NCBI RefSeq assembly: GCF_023823685.1
Contig: NZ_JAMXBF010000006.1
Span: forward strand, 62,001-126,000
Length of the DNA stretch: 64,000 nucleotides
Origin: Pseudomonas subflava
Lineage (GTDB): Bacteria; Pseudomonadota; Gammaproteobacteria; Pseudomonadales; Pseudomonadaceae
Direction of reading: 5' to 3'
The notes below the pieces were generated by a model that saw only the letters and a list, made by a program, of their open reading frames with translations, did no database searches and was not told the DNA's origin. A program made the position numbers and the translations under genes. Numbering within the stretch: position 1 is the first letter of the stretch; each line of letters starts with the position of its first letter. Below are positions 47,311-56,681 of this stretch, in pieces.

Positions 47311-48402
47311 CTAGTCGGGCTTCGCCAGCCCTTCGAGAAAACGCAGCAGCAGACTTTCCTCGTCGCGCAGGCCGCTGCGCGCACGTGCCGGACGCAGCGC
47401 GGCCAGGCGTCCCCCGAGGAAGGCGTCGATCACCGCAGGATGGATGTAGCACTTGCGACAGATCGCCGGCGTGTTGCCCAGCAGCCGCGAGACCTGGCGG
47501 GTGACCTCGACAACCTGGCTCTTGGCCTCGGTGGCGCTGCCCGGCGTCAGCTCGCGCAGAAAACGCAGCGCCAGCGCGCTGCCGGCCCAGGTGCGGTAGT
47601 CCTTGGCGCTGAACTCGCCGCCGCTGTGCTGCTGCAGGTAGGCGTTGACGTCTGCCGAGCTGACGTCGTGGCGCTGGCCTTCGTCGTCCAGGTACTGGAA
47701 CAGCTGCTGCCCGGGCAACTCCATGCAGCGCCGCACCGCGCGCGCCAGACGCGGATGACTGAGGCTGACGCGGTGCTCGATGCCGCCCTTGCCGCGGAAG
47801 TGGAAGCGGATGGCGGCGCCGCTGACCTCGACGTGGCGATTGCGCAGGGTGGTGAGGCCGAACGACTTGTTGTCGCGGGCGTACTGCGGGTTGCCGACGC
47901 GGATCAGCGTCGAGTCGAGTAGGGACACCACCGTGGCCATGACCTTGTCGCGGCACAGATCGCGCAGCGCCAGGTGCTCCTCGACCTGCCGGCGCAGGCG
48001 CGGCAAGGCATGGCCGAAGTCGAGCATGCGCCCGTACTTGTCGCTGTCACGCACCTCGCGCCAGCGCGGGTGGTAGCGGTACTGCTTGCGCCCGCGGGCG
48101 TCGCGGCCGACCGCCTGCAGATGGCCCTGCGGGTCGGCGCAGATCCACACGTCGGTGTAGGCCGGCGGGATCGCCAGGGCGTTGATGCGACGGATTTCTT
48201 CCTCATCGCGGATGCGCTGGCCATCGGCGTCGAAGTAGGCGAAGCGGCCGCGCAGCTTGCGCCGGGTGATGCCCGGCTGGCGGTCATCGACATAGCGCAG
48301 GTCGGGCGGCAGCACCGGGCACAGCGCGGTGCCGGTGTCGCCACGTTCGTCGTCCGGTAGCGGGCGGTCGCCGCTGGCCAGTGGGGGTGCCTGTTCGCTC
48401 AT
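47311..48402 (-). CDS. Bacterial type IB DNA topoisomerase
   Basis: 363 aa. N-terminal DNA-binding domain (about 30-110, LRYVDDRQPGITRRKLRG and YRYHPRWREVRD). C-terminal catalytic domain with Arg/Lys residues in RGKGGIEHRVSL, the KDYRTWAGS segment and active-site Tyr319 in CRKCYIHP. It relaxes both positive and negative supercoils. Its ATG overlaps the DUF421 stop (ATGA), so the two genes are translationally coupled. Confidence 0.94.
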   Translation of the reverse strand: MSEQAPPLASGDRPLPDDERGDTGTALCPVLPPDLRYVDDRQPGITRRKLRGRFAYFDADGQRIRDEEEIRRINALAIPPAYTDVWICADPQGHLQAVGRDARGRKQYRYHPRWREVRDSDKYGRMLDFGHALPRLRRQVEEHLALRDLCRDKVMATVVSLLDSTLIRVGNPQYARDNKSFGLTTLRNRHVEVSGAAIRFHFRGKGGIEHRVSLSHPRLARAVRRCMELPGQQLFQYLDDEGQRHDVSSADVNAYLQQHSGGEFSAKDYRTWAGSALALRFLRELTPGSATEAKSQVVEVTRQVSRLLGNTPAICRKCYIHPAVIDAFLGGRLAALRPARARSGLRDEESLLLRFLEGLAKPD

Positions 48403-49091
48403 GGTTCGCGCTTCCAGTCCAGTGCCCTGCTCCAGAGGTTGCTGCCACAGCGGGCGCAGGTTGGCGTGCTACTCGCCGCCAGCGGCTGGGGATTGCCGCA
48501 ACGGTTGCAAGCGTACAGGCCGTCCTCGGGGATCTGCCGGTAGACCGGGCGGAGTTCCGCCGGCAGCACCGACAGGCCGCTGTGGGTGGCCTCCGGCGGG
48601 AAGAAGTACAGGCTGAGGTCGCCGTCCACTTCGAGAATGCCCAGGCGCACCTGGCCCAGATGCTCGACGCCGGCGCGGCGCAGCTCCATGTGGAATTCGT
48701 CGCTGGTGATGTTCTGCGCCTCCAGCGTGCCCAGCTCGTAGAGGCCGTCGCGGATGATCACCACCGGCTTGCCTTCGACCCAGTCGGCGAAGCGGGTGCT
48801 GCGCTTCATCATGCGTGTGGTGAGGTTGTAGAGCAGGAGCAGGGTGGCGAAGACCACGACGATCGGCAGCAGCGGCACGTCTTCGTAGAACGACACGTCG
48901 CCGGCCGCCGAGCCGAGGGTGAGGATCACCACCAGCTCGAACAGCGACAACTGGCGTACGCCGCGGCGCCCCGAGACCTTCAGGAACAGGAACACCACCA
49001 GGTAGGCGAACAGCGCGCGTACCGCCACCTCGCCGAGGAAGGCGAGGGGAAATTCGTCGAGCAGCATGCGCTGCCAGTCGAAGGCCTCCAT
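48399..49091 (-). CDS. DUF421 (YetF-like) membrane protein with C-terminal zinc ribbon
   Basis: 230 aa. Three membrane helices (about 15-80) with VSGRRGVRQLSLFELVVILTL, then the DUF421 cytoplasmic domain (KPVVIIRDGLYELGTLEAQN, DEFHMELRRAGV). A C-terminal extension adds a zinc ribbon with CNRCG and CARCG. GAGGAG lies 6 bases before the ATG at 49091, so I prefer it to the ATG two codons upstream. Function of the family is unclear. Confidence 0.87.
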   Translation of the reverse strand: MEAFDWQRMLLDEFPLAFLGEVAVRALFAYLVVFLFLKVSGRRGVRQLSLFELVVILTLGSAAGDVSFYEDVPLLPIVVVFATLLLLYNLTTRMMKRSTRFADWVEGKPVVIIRDGLYELGTLEAQNITSDEFHMELRRAGVEHLGQVRLGILEVDGDLSLYFFPPEATHSGLSVLPAELRPVYRQIPEDGLYACNRCGNPQPLAASSTPTCARCGSNLWSRALDWKREP

Positions 49092-49101
49092 GCGCATCTC
49101 C

Positions 49102-49383
49102 TCAGGATGGCTGCGGATTGCTCCAGGGCATGGACCAGGGTGTGAGTTCGTAGCCGTCCTTGCTCAGCTCCAGGCGGGCCAGCTCGATCAGGCCGGCCAG
49201 TCGCGTGGGGTCGGCATACTGCGAGCGGGCCACGTGGGCCTGGGACAGCAGCTCGACCTCGCTGTCGTCGGCGACGCGGAAGGAGAAGCTGGCGTCGTCG
49301 TGATCCGCCAGGGTTGCGCAGGCGTGGGGCAGGAAGGCCTGTTCGACGATGCGGCGGGCCTCTTCGAGACTGAGGGTGCTCAT
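49102..49383 (-). CDS. DUF1652 protein (copy 1)
   Basis: 93 aa. LEEARRIVEQAFLPHACATL, a beta-rich centre ending SQYADPTRLAGLIELARLEL, and GYELTPWSMPW at the end define DUF1652, a Pseudomonas-enriched family of unknown function. It lies 10 bp upstream of the DUF421 gene and shares clear similarity in layout and tail with the next DUF1652 gene, indicating an old duplication. Confidence 0.86.
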   Translation of the reverse strand: MSTLSLEEARRIVEQAFLPHACATLADHDDASFSFRVADDSEVELLSQAHVARSQYADPTRLAGLIELARLELSKDGYELTPWSMPWSNPQPS

Positions 49384-49445
49384 GCCGGCTCCTTGGTCCA
49401 TTGCTGATACTGGATAGACGGGGCGGCAGGCGTTAGGTTCGTATA

Positions 49446-49485
49446 GAAAAACGCAGCCCCCTTGAACCTTGCGGCGCAGGGGGCT
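49446..49485 (-). terminator. Probable terminator after DUF1652 copy 2
   Basis: AGCCCCC/GGGGGCT stem (49455-49461 with 49479-49485). On the minus strand it is followed by a short T-rich stretch (GCGTTTTTC). The loop is long (17 nt), so efficiency is uncertain. Confidence 0.55.
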
Positions 49486-49519
49486 GGGGCGGCGGCAGGC
49501 CGGGGTCTTGCGGAAGGAC

Positions 49520-49783
49520 TTACTCCGGCATGCTCCACGGGTCGAGCGTGTAGCCCTGGCGGCTGATCTGCTCGCGGGAGCGGACCAGCGCATCGGCCAG
49601 GCGGGCCGGGTCGAGGTAGGTCTGGCTGGCGATGCAGGCCTGACCGACGCGGTTGTTGGTGCGGTCGACAACGGCGAGGTTGAGTTCGCCGCCGACCTGC
49701 GGCAGCCAGGCCACGCACTGGTAAGGTTGGAACGCGCGGCCTGCGATCAGAAGAGCTTCGTTGACGCGGAGCGAGGTGTTCAT
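49520..49783 (-). CDS. DUF1652 protein (copy 2)
   Basis: 87 aa. RVNEALLIAGRAFQPYQCVA, ACIASQTYLDPARLADALVR and the tail GYTLDPWSMPE match DUF1652 and parallel copy 1 residue for residue at the C-terminus (GYELTPWSMPW). Function unknown. A probable terminator separates the two copies, so they may be expressed independently. The 179 bp to the next (divergent) gene must contain both promoters. Confidence 0.85.
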   Translation of the reverse strand: MNTSLRVNEALLIAGRAFQPYQCVAWLPQVGGELNLAVVDRTNNRVGQACIASQTYLDPARLADALVRSREQISRQGYTLDPWSMPE

Positions 49784-49962
49784 GGGTCTGTTTCTCCGAG
49801 GTGCCCAATGTACGATTGGCCAGCGAGAACAGCATGTGCCGTGGCCTATGCACTGTGGATGGCGAAACCCGACTCATAAGTCACAGGGTGTCGTAAAAAC
49901 GTAGCAATCTGTCGCATATCTGTGTTTATCCAGTGAATTTTCACCCTCAGAGGAGCGTTTTC

Positions 49963-50154
49963 ATGGGGTCTCTGCTTAGCGGTCTGTCCAGCCTGGTCAT
50001 CCTTGCGCTCGACATCTGGGCCATCCTCAACGTGGTCAAGAGCGATGCCGAGACCGGCAAGAAGGTGCTCTGGGTGCTGCTGATCGTCCTGCTGCCGGTG
50101 GTCGGCCTGATCATCTGGGCACTGTTCGGCCCGCGCGGCAACCTGCGTTTCTGA
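49963..50154 (+). CDS. Small membrane protein with PLD-nuclease N-terminal domain
   Basis: 63 aa, two membrane helices separated by [20 protein letters not shown], the pattern of the PLDc_N domain (found at the N-terminus of cardiolipin synthases and in stand-alone small proteins). It ends [14 protein letters not shown] lies 8 bases before the ATG. Role unknown, membrane-associated. Confidence 0.85.
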   Translation: MGSLLSGLSSLVILALDIWAILNVVKSDAETGKKVLWVLLIVLLPVVGLIIWALFGPRGNLRF

Positions 50155-50273
50155 CCCACACATCCTGTTGCCGCGCGCGTCTGGAGCGGCCGGGCCGATC
50201 TCCTTACAATGCGCGCCTTCTTCATGGGCGGGCGTCGGTCCGTCCGAATCCACCAGCGGCGACGGGGGAACCC

Positions 50274-51134
<861 letters not shown>

Positions 51135-51145
51135 TAGACGCTCAG

Positions 51146-51174
51146 AAAAAAAGCCGGCGAAAGCCGGCTTTTTT
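51146..51174. terminator. Bidirectional Rho-independent terminator
   Basis: GCCGGC-GAAA-GCCGGC hairpin with a GNRA tetraloop, extended by six A and six T, between convergent speE (ends 51134) and the hydrolase (ends 51186). Confidence 0.93.
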
Positions 51175-51185
51175 GTGGGCCCGAC

Positions 51186-52193
51186 TTACATCGTGATCAG
51201 ACCCTTGAGCAGCGCCTGGTGGAAGCGCTCCGGCGCCTCGACCTGCGGCGAATGGCCCAGCTCGGGGAATTCCACCAGCGAGCCCTTGGGCAGCGCGGCG
51301 GCGGCCTCGCGGCCCAGCTCGGGGTAGTTGCCGAGGCGCTCGGCGATCTCTTTCGGCGCGCGGTTGGCGCCCGGCGCGGTGCGGTCCTTGCCGCCGATCA
51401 GCAGCAGGGTCGGCGCCTGGATGCGGCCGAACTCGTGGATTACCGGCTGGCTGAACAGCATGTCGGCGGTCTGCGCCTGGTTCCAGGCGACGATCTCGCG
51501 GCCCTTGCCGTGGTACAGGCCGACCTGCATGTCCACCCAGCGGTCGTACTCCGGCTTCCACTGGCCGTTGTAGTAGAACTTCAGCTGATAGTTCTTGATG
51601 CTCTCGTAGGTGGTTTTCAGCTCGCCCTGGTTGAGCTGGTCGATGCTGGCGTAGGGCACGCCCTTGGCTTGCCAATCCTCGAGGCCGATGGGGTTGACCA
51701 GCACCAGCTGCTCGACGGTCTGCGGATGGTTGATGGCGAAGCGCGCGGCGAGCATGCCGCCCATGGAGTGCCCGATCACGGTGGCCTTGTCGACGCCGAG
51801 CTTGTCCAGCAGCGCCTGGGTGTTCAGCGCCAGCTGGCTGAAGCTGAACTGGTAACCGCGTGGCTTGCTCGAGGCGCAGAAGCCGATCTGGTCCGGCGCG
51901 ATGACTCGGTAGCCCTTGTCGCTGAGAGTCGCGATGGTCTGTTCCCAGGTCGCGCCGCAGAAGTTCTTGCCGTGCAGCAGCACCGCGGTGTGGCCGTTGG
52001 CCTTGCCTTTCGGCGCCACGTCCATGTACGCCATGGACAGCTTCTGGCCCTGCGACTGCAGCTCGAAGTGCTCGCGTGGATGGGGATAGTCGAAGCCCTC
52101 CAGCTGCTCGCCGTAACTGGGCGTGGCGGCCTGGGCGAGGGGAGCGCCGGTCAGCAGCGGAACGAGGAGAAGAGACGCGCTTGTCCTGGGCAT
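51186..52193 (-). CDS. Exported alpha/beta hydrolase
   Basis: 335 aa. Signal peptide about 1-22 (SLLLVPLLTGAPLAQA). Oxyanion region LLHGKNFCGATWEQ, nucleophile elbow GHSMGGM, catalytic Asp in LLIGGKDRTAPG and His in ELGHSPQVEAPE complete the fold. Substrate unknown; similar proteins act on esters or as haloperoxidase-like enzymes. AGGAGG precedes the ATG at 52193. The longer in-frame extension crosses the REP-like repeat and is rejected. Confidence 0.88.
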   Translation of the reverse strand: MPRTSASLLLVPLLTGAPLAQAATPSYGEQLEGFDYPHPREHFELQSQGQKLSMAYMDVAPKGKANGHTAVLLHGKNFCGATWEQTIATLSDKGYRVIAPDQIGFCASSKPRGYQFSFSQLALNTQALLDKLGVDKATVIGHSMGGMLAARFAINHPQTVEQLVLVNPIGLEDWQAKGVPYASIDQLNQGELKTTYESIKNYQLKFYYNGQWKPEYDRWVDMQVGLYHGKGREIVAWNQAQTADMLFSQPVIHEFGRIQAPTLLLIGGKDRTAPGANRAPKEIAERLGNYPELGREAAAALPKGSLVEFPELGHSPQVEAPERFHQALLKGLITM

Positions 52194-52350
52194 TGGAACC
52201 TCCTGACAGTGGGAAAGCGGCAGTTGTATGACAACCTTCCCGAACGAGAAAGCTTCGCAATGTGCCGGAATGTTTCCGAGGCCCCATCCAGAGCCTTCCG
52301 ATGGGTACGGGCGGGCACGGGCCCGTTGACCGACGCGCCCCCTACATCGC

Positions 52351-52441
52351 GTAGGGTGCGCCGTGCGCACCAAAGGCGCCGCGGTGCTAGCCGAGCCTCG
52401 CACGCCGCGCACAGCGCACAGCGCACCCCACGGCGTGCTAC
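52351..52441. repeat. GTAG-headed REP doublet (second family)
   Basis: The left half reads GTAG and then a perfect 7-bp hairpin GGTGCGC-CGT-GCGCACC. The right half, on the other strand, begins GTAGCACGCCGTG. The elements face each other over about 91 bp, again the REPIN layout, in the gap between the VOC gene stop and the hydrolase start. Confidence 0.7.
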
Positions 52442-52451
52442 GTGTGCGGCG

Positions 52452-52802
52452 TTATTCGGACCAGACCGCGTATTCGTTGCCGCTGGGGTCGGCGAAATGG
52501 AACCGTCGGCCACCGGGGAAGTCGAACACCGGCTTGACGATGCGTCCGCCGGCCTCCTTCACCGCGTTCTGGCTGGCATTGAGGTCGGCGCTGTAGAGCA
52601 CGATCAGTGGGCAGCCGCGGTCGGTCGCGAAGTCCAGCGGCGAGCGGAAGAAGCCGCCGTCGATGCCGGTGCCGAGGAAGCAGCTGTAGTCCGGGCCGTA
52701 GTCGGTGAAGGTCCAGCCGAAGACCTGGGCGAAGAACGCCTTGCTCGCCTCGAGCTCGCGGCAGGGGATTTCCAGGTAGTTGATGCCGTGGTGCTGGTGC
52801 AT
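52452..52802 (-). CDS. VOC family protein
   Basis: 116 aa, one VOC unit pair: INYLEIPCRELEASKAFFAQ, FGWTFTDYGPDYSCFLG, and a C-terminal HFADPSGNEYAVWSE. Closest in type to stand-alone glyoxalase-like proteins (YybA/CatD-like); no specific substrate. It is 31 bp downstream of the CHAD gene on the same strand. Confidence 0.86.
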   Translation of the reverse strand: MHQHHGINYLEIPCRELEASKAFFAQVFGWTFTDYGPDYSCFLGTGIDGGFFRSPLDFATDRGCPLIVLYSADLNASQNAVKEAGGRIVKPVFDFPGGRRFHFADPSGNEYAVWSE

Positions 52803-52833
52803 GTCGTCACTCCTTCGTCGATTCGGGGTCGGT

Positions 52834-53610
52834 CTAGCCCAGGCTGCGGGTCAGTTTCTGCAGCTGCCGGTCGGCATCGCGGCGTGCCGCTTCAGCGCGC
52901 TGCTGCCAGGTGGTGTGCAGCGGCGTGAGGTCGGGCTCGCGGGCGATGCGCCGGCACCACTGGAAGTGATCATGCCAGTCGCCGAGGGCCGACTGGGTGT
53001 GCTTGAGCGTCTCGCGCCCACGCTTGTCCAGGCTGCACAGCTGCGGGTAGGCCTCGCAGGCGTAGCGCACGCGCTTGATCAGCAGGCGCAGGCGGTGGCG
53101 GTCGAAGCCCTCGGTGGCCAGGGCGTCGCGCAGCCGCGCCATCTGTTTGTGCAGGCGACGCGCGACGATCTTCTCGAAGTGGCGCAGCTGGCCCTCGCGC
53201 TGGGCCTCGCGCAGAAACTCCGACCAGGCATCCAGGAGCACAAGCAGGCGCTCCAGTTCGACGCTCTCCAGCACCGCGGCATGCCGATCACGCAGCTGGG
53301 CGCGCCGCTCCCGCGCCAGCTCGGCGAAGCCCTGGCGCTCCAGTTCGGCCGCCAGTACCTCCAGGTCTCGCGCCGGCCCGGTCAGTTTCGCCAGGTTGCG
53401 CGCGGCATCGTACAGCGGGCCCAGGTCGATGGCCTTGCGCAGCGGTGCGAGCAGGCTGCGCAAACGCCGCAGCGCCACCCGCAGGTCATGCAGGGCCTCG
53501 GCATCGGTGTCCGCCTCCAGGCGGAGACGGGCGTGTTGCAAGGTCATCTGCAGGCCGATCAGCGCGGCCACCAGCGAATCGACCGGGTTCGGGTTGTGCT
53601 TCTTGGTCAT
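52834..53610 (-). CDS. CHAD domain protein
   Basis: 258 aa. The CHAD four-helix bundles are rich in conserved histidine and arginine: EALHDLRVALRRLRSLLAPL near 50, RHPQ-like DWHDHFQWCRRIA near the C-terminus. CHAD proteins bind inorganic polyphosphate and localise to polyphosphate granules. No partner CYTH triphosphatase is adjacent. First gene of the short CHAD-VOC unit. Confidence 0.9.
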   Translation of the reverse strand: MTKKHNPNPVDSLVAALIGLQMTLQHARLRLEADTDAEALHDLRVALRRLRSLLAPLRKAIDLGPLYDAARNLAKLTGPARDLEVLAAELERQGFAELARERRAQLRDRHAAVLESVELERLLVLLDAWSEFLREAQREGQLRHFEKIVARRLHKQMARLRDALATEGFDRHRLRLLIKRVRYACEAYPQLCSLDKRGRETLKHTQSALGDWHDHFQWCRRIAREPDLTPLHTTWQQRAEAARRDADRQLQKLTRSLG

Positions 53611-53793
53611 GGGCTCCTTCTCGTCGCTCTGGGGGTGAACCCGGGCAGTGTGCCCGGCAGGCTTACAGCGTAGCGGCCGGAATGCCGCCTGCTCATCCTG
53701 ACCGCTCCGGCAGGTATCAGTGCCGTTTCGACAGAATTTTCACCTGTCGCGGACGAATATCGCCGCCCTCTCAATTTCGGACGCCATTTCGTC

Positions 53794-55833
53794 ATGCCTT
53801 CAGTGGACGCCCTGCAACCCAATCTGCGCAGTCACTTCGCCTTCACTCTCGCCAGCGCGTTGCTGCTGATGCTGATGTTCGCCGCGCTGCGCCTGGCCCT
53901 GCTCAATCACAACGCCGAGCTGATCGGCGAGACTGCCACCGGCGACCTGCTCGAGGCCTTCTTCAACGGCGCGCGCTTCGACCTGCGCGTGGTGGTCTAT
54001 GCCGTCGCGCCGCTGCTGCTGTCGATCCTCAGCCTGCGCGCCATGGCCGCGCGCGGCGCCCAGGTGGTGTGGCTCAGCACCGTCGCCAGCCTCAGCCTGC
54101 TGCTCGGCATCACCGAACTGGACTTCTACCGCGAGTTTCACCAGCGCCTGAACAGCCTGGTGTTCCAGTACCTGGAAGAGGACATGGGCACGGTGTCGAG
54201 CATGCTCTGGCACGGTTTCCCGGTGGCCCGCTACCTGCTGGCCTGGGCGCTGGGCAGCCTGGCCGTGGCCATGCTGTTCCGCTGGATCGAACACGCCACC
54301 CGGCCGCGCCAGGCGCGCCCGGCCATGGCCTGGTACAAGCGCTTCGGCGTGTTCTTCCTGTGTCTGCTGGTGGCGGTGCTCGCCGCCCGCGGCACGATCA
54401 AGCAGGGCCCGCCGCTGCGCTGGGGCGACGCCTTCACCACCGATTCGATCTTTGCCAACCACCTGGGCCTGAACGGCATCCTCACCCTGGTCGATGCCGC
54501 CGAGAACAGTTTCTCCGATCACCGCGACAACGCCTGGAAATCGACCATGCCGGACGCCGAGGCGCAGGCCGTGGTGCGGCAGATGCTACTGGGCGAGCAC
54601 GATGTGCTGGTGGACGAAGGCAGCGCCGCGGTGCGCCGCGACTTCACGCCGCCGGCCGACGGCACCCTGCCGGTCAAGCATGTGGTGGTCATCCTGATGG
54701 AGAGTTTCGCCGGTCGCTGGGTCGGCGCCATGGGCAGCGAGGCCGGCATCACGCCGAACTTCGACCGCCTGAGCGAGGAGGGCCTGCTGTTCACCCGCTT
54801 CTTCTCCAACGGCACCCACACCCACCAGGGCATGTTCGCCACCATGGCCTGCTTCCCCAACCTGCCGAGCTTCGAGTACCTGATGCGCATGCCCGAGGGC
54901 AGCCACAAGTTCTCCGGCCTGCCGCAGCAGCTCAGCGTGCGCGGCTACGACGACCTGTACGTCTACAACGGCAACTTCCAGTGGGACAACCAGTCTGGCT
55001 TCTTCAGCAACCAGGGCATGCGCAACTTCATCGGCCGCGAGGACTTCGTCGACCCGGTGTTCATCGACCCGACCTGGGGCGTGTCCGACCAGGACATGTT
55101 CGACCGTGGCGCCGCCGAGCTGGCCAAGCTGGACCCGAACAAGCCGTTCTACGCGCTGCTGCAGACCCTTTCCAATCACACGCCCTACGCGCTGCCGGAG
55201 CAGCTGCCGGTGCCGCCGGTGACCGACCGCGGCTCCTACAACCAGCACCTCACCGCCATGCGCTACTCGGACTGGGCGCTGGGCCAGTTCTTCGAGAAGG
55301 CCAAGCAGTCGCCGTACTACAAGGACACCCTGTTCGTGATCGTCGGCGACCACGGCTTCGGCAGCCCCGAGCAGCTCACCGAGATGGACCTGTATCGCCA
55401 CAACGTGCCGCTGCTGCTGATCGCTCCGGGCATCCGTGAGCAGTTCGGCGCTCGCCGCGACACCGTCGGCACGCAGATCGACGTGGTGCCGACCATCATG
55501 GGCCGTCTCGGCGGCGAAACCCGTCACCAGTGCTGGGGCCGCGACCTGCTGAACCTGGCGGAGAACGACGCCGGTTTCGGCGTGATCAAGCCGTCCGGCA
55601 GCGACCAGACGGTGGCCATCGTCAGCGGCGAGAAGGTGCTGGTGCAGCCCAAGGGCCTGCCGGCCAAGCTCTATCGCTACCAGCTGGAAGAGCGCAAGGT
55701 CGAGGTGCTCAAGGACGACGCCCAGCAGCCGGAGCTGCAGAAGCGCCTGGAAGCCTTCCTGCAGGTCGCCACCCAGAGCCTGCTGCGCAACACCACGGGC
55801 GTCAGCGATGCCGCCGGGGCGGAGTCGCGCTAG
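53794..55833 (+). CDS. LTA-synthase/phosphoglycerol-transferase-like sulfatase family protein
   Basis: 679 aa. Five membrane helices (within about 15-200), then a periplasmic alkaline-phosphatase-fold domain. Metal site residues are visible: Glu303 in LMESFAGRW, the Thr-rich nucleophile region SNGTHTHQGMFATMACFP at about 338-355, and the Asp-His pair in VGDHGFG. In Gram-negatives such enzymes decorate periplasmic glucans or lipids with phosphoglycerol or phosphoethanolamine. The second repeat array begins 38 bp beyond its stop. Confidence 0.88.
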   Translation: MPSVDALQPNLRSHFAFTLASALLLMLMFAALRLALLNHNAELIGETATGDLLEAFFNGARFDLRVVVYAVAPLLLSILSLRAMAARGAQVVWLSTVASLSLLLGITELDFYREFHQRLNSLVFQYLEEDMGTVSSMLWHGFPVARYLLAWALGSLAVAMLFRWIEHATRPRQARPAMAWYKRFGVFFLCLLVAVLAARGTIKQGPPLRWGDAFTTDSIFANHLGLNGILTLVDAAENSFSDHRDNAWKSTMPDAEAQAVVRQMLLGEHDVLVDEGSAAVRRDFTPPADGTLPVKHVVVILMESFAGRWVGAMGSEAGITPNFDRLSEEGLLFTRFFSNGTHTHQGMFATMACFPNLPSFEYLMRMPEGSHKFSGLPQQLSVRGYDDLYVYNGNFQWDNQSGFFSNQGMRNFIGREDFVDPVFIDPTWGVSDQDMFDRGAAELAKLDPNKPFYALLQTLSNHTPYALPEQLPVPPVTDRGSYNQHLTAMRYSDWALGQFFEKAKQSPYYKDTLFVIVGDHGFGSPEQLTEMDLYRHNVPLLLIAPGIREQFGARRDTVGTQIDVVPTIMGRLGGETRHQCWGRDLLNLAENDAGFGVIKPSGSDQTVAIVSGEKVLVQPKGLPAKLYRYQLEERKVEVLKDDAQQPELQKRLEAFLQVATQSLLRNTTGVSDAAGAESR

Positions 55834-55871
55834 CGTCTCCGTTCGCGACTAGCGCCCACGTAATGCTCCAT

Positions 55872-56681
55872 GTAGGGTGGCCTCGCCGCGCAGCGGCAGC
55901 CCACCATCCGAACCTCCCCGTCGCGCACGGCCTCGTCGGCGCACTGCCTTCGGCGAGGGCGCCCTACACGCCACTCTCCTACGCACTCACGTAAGGTGGC
56001 CTCGCCGCGCAGCGGCAGCCCACCATCCGAACCTCACCGTCGCGCACGGCCTCGTCGGCGCACTGCCTTCGGCGAGGGCGCCCTACACGCCACTCTACTA
56101 CGCACTCACGTAAGGTGGCCTCGCCGCGCAGCGGCAGCCCACCATCCGAACCTCACCGGCGCGCACGGCCTCGTCGGCGCACTGCCTTCGGCGAGGGCGC
56201 CCTCCACGCCACTCTACTACGCACTCACGTAAGGTGGCCTCGCCGCGCAGCGGCAGCCCCCCATCCGAACCTCACCGCCGCGAACAGCCTCGTCGGCGCA
56301 CTGCCTGCGGCGAGGGCGCCCTCCATGCCACTCTACTACGCACGCACGTAGGGTGGCCTCGCCGCGCAGCGGCAGCCCACCATCCGAACCTCACCGCCGC
56401 GCACAGCCTCGTCGGCGCACTGCCTGCGGCGAGGGCGCCCTACATGCCACTCTACTACGCACGCACGTAGGGTGGCCTCGCCGCGCAGCGGCAGCCCACC
56501 ATCCGAACCTCCCCGCCGCGCACAGCCTCGTCGGCGCACTGCCTGCGGCGAGGGCGCCCTCCATGCCACTCTACTACGCACGCACGTAGGGTGGCCTCGC
56601 CGCGCAGCGGCAGCCCACCAACCGAACCTCACCGCCGCGCACAGCCTCGTCGGCGCGCTGCCTTCGGCGAGGGCGCCCTAC
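55872..56681. repeat. Second tandem REPIN array, 7 units of 119 bp, inverted relative to the first
   Basis: Same ~96-bp element as at 41.6-44.2 kb but reverse-complemented, with 23-bp spacers related to the late spacers of the first array. Unit starts: 55872, 55991, 56110, 56229, 56348, 56467, 56586. Units 2-4 begin GTAAGG instead of GTAGGG, units 5-7 have GTAGGG, and units 4-6 share CTGCGG where the others have CTTCGG. The last unit contains the stop codon of the convergent AraC gene. Successive 78-residue frames through the units are artefacts of the period. Confidence 0.95.
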
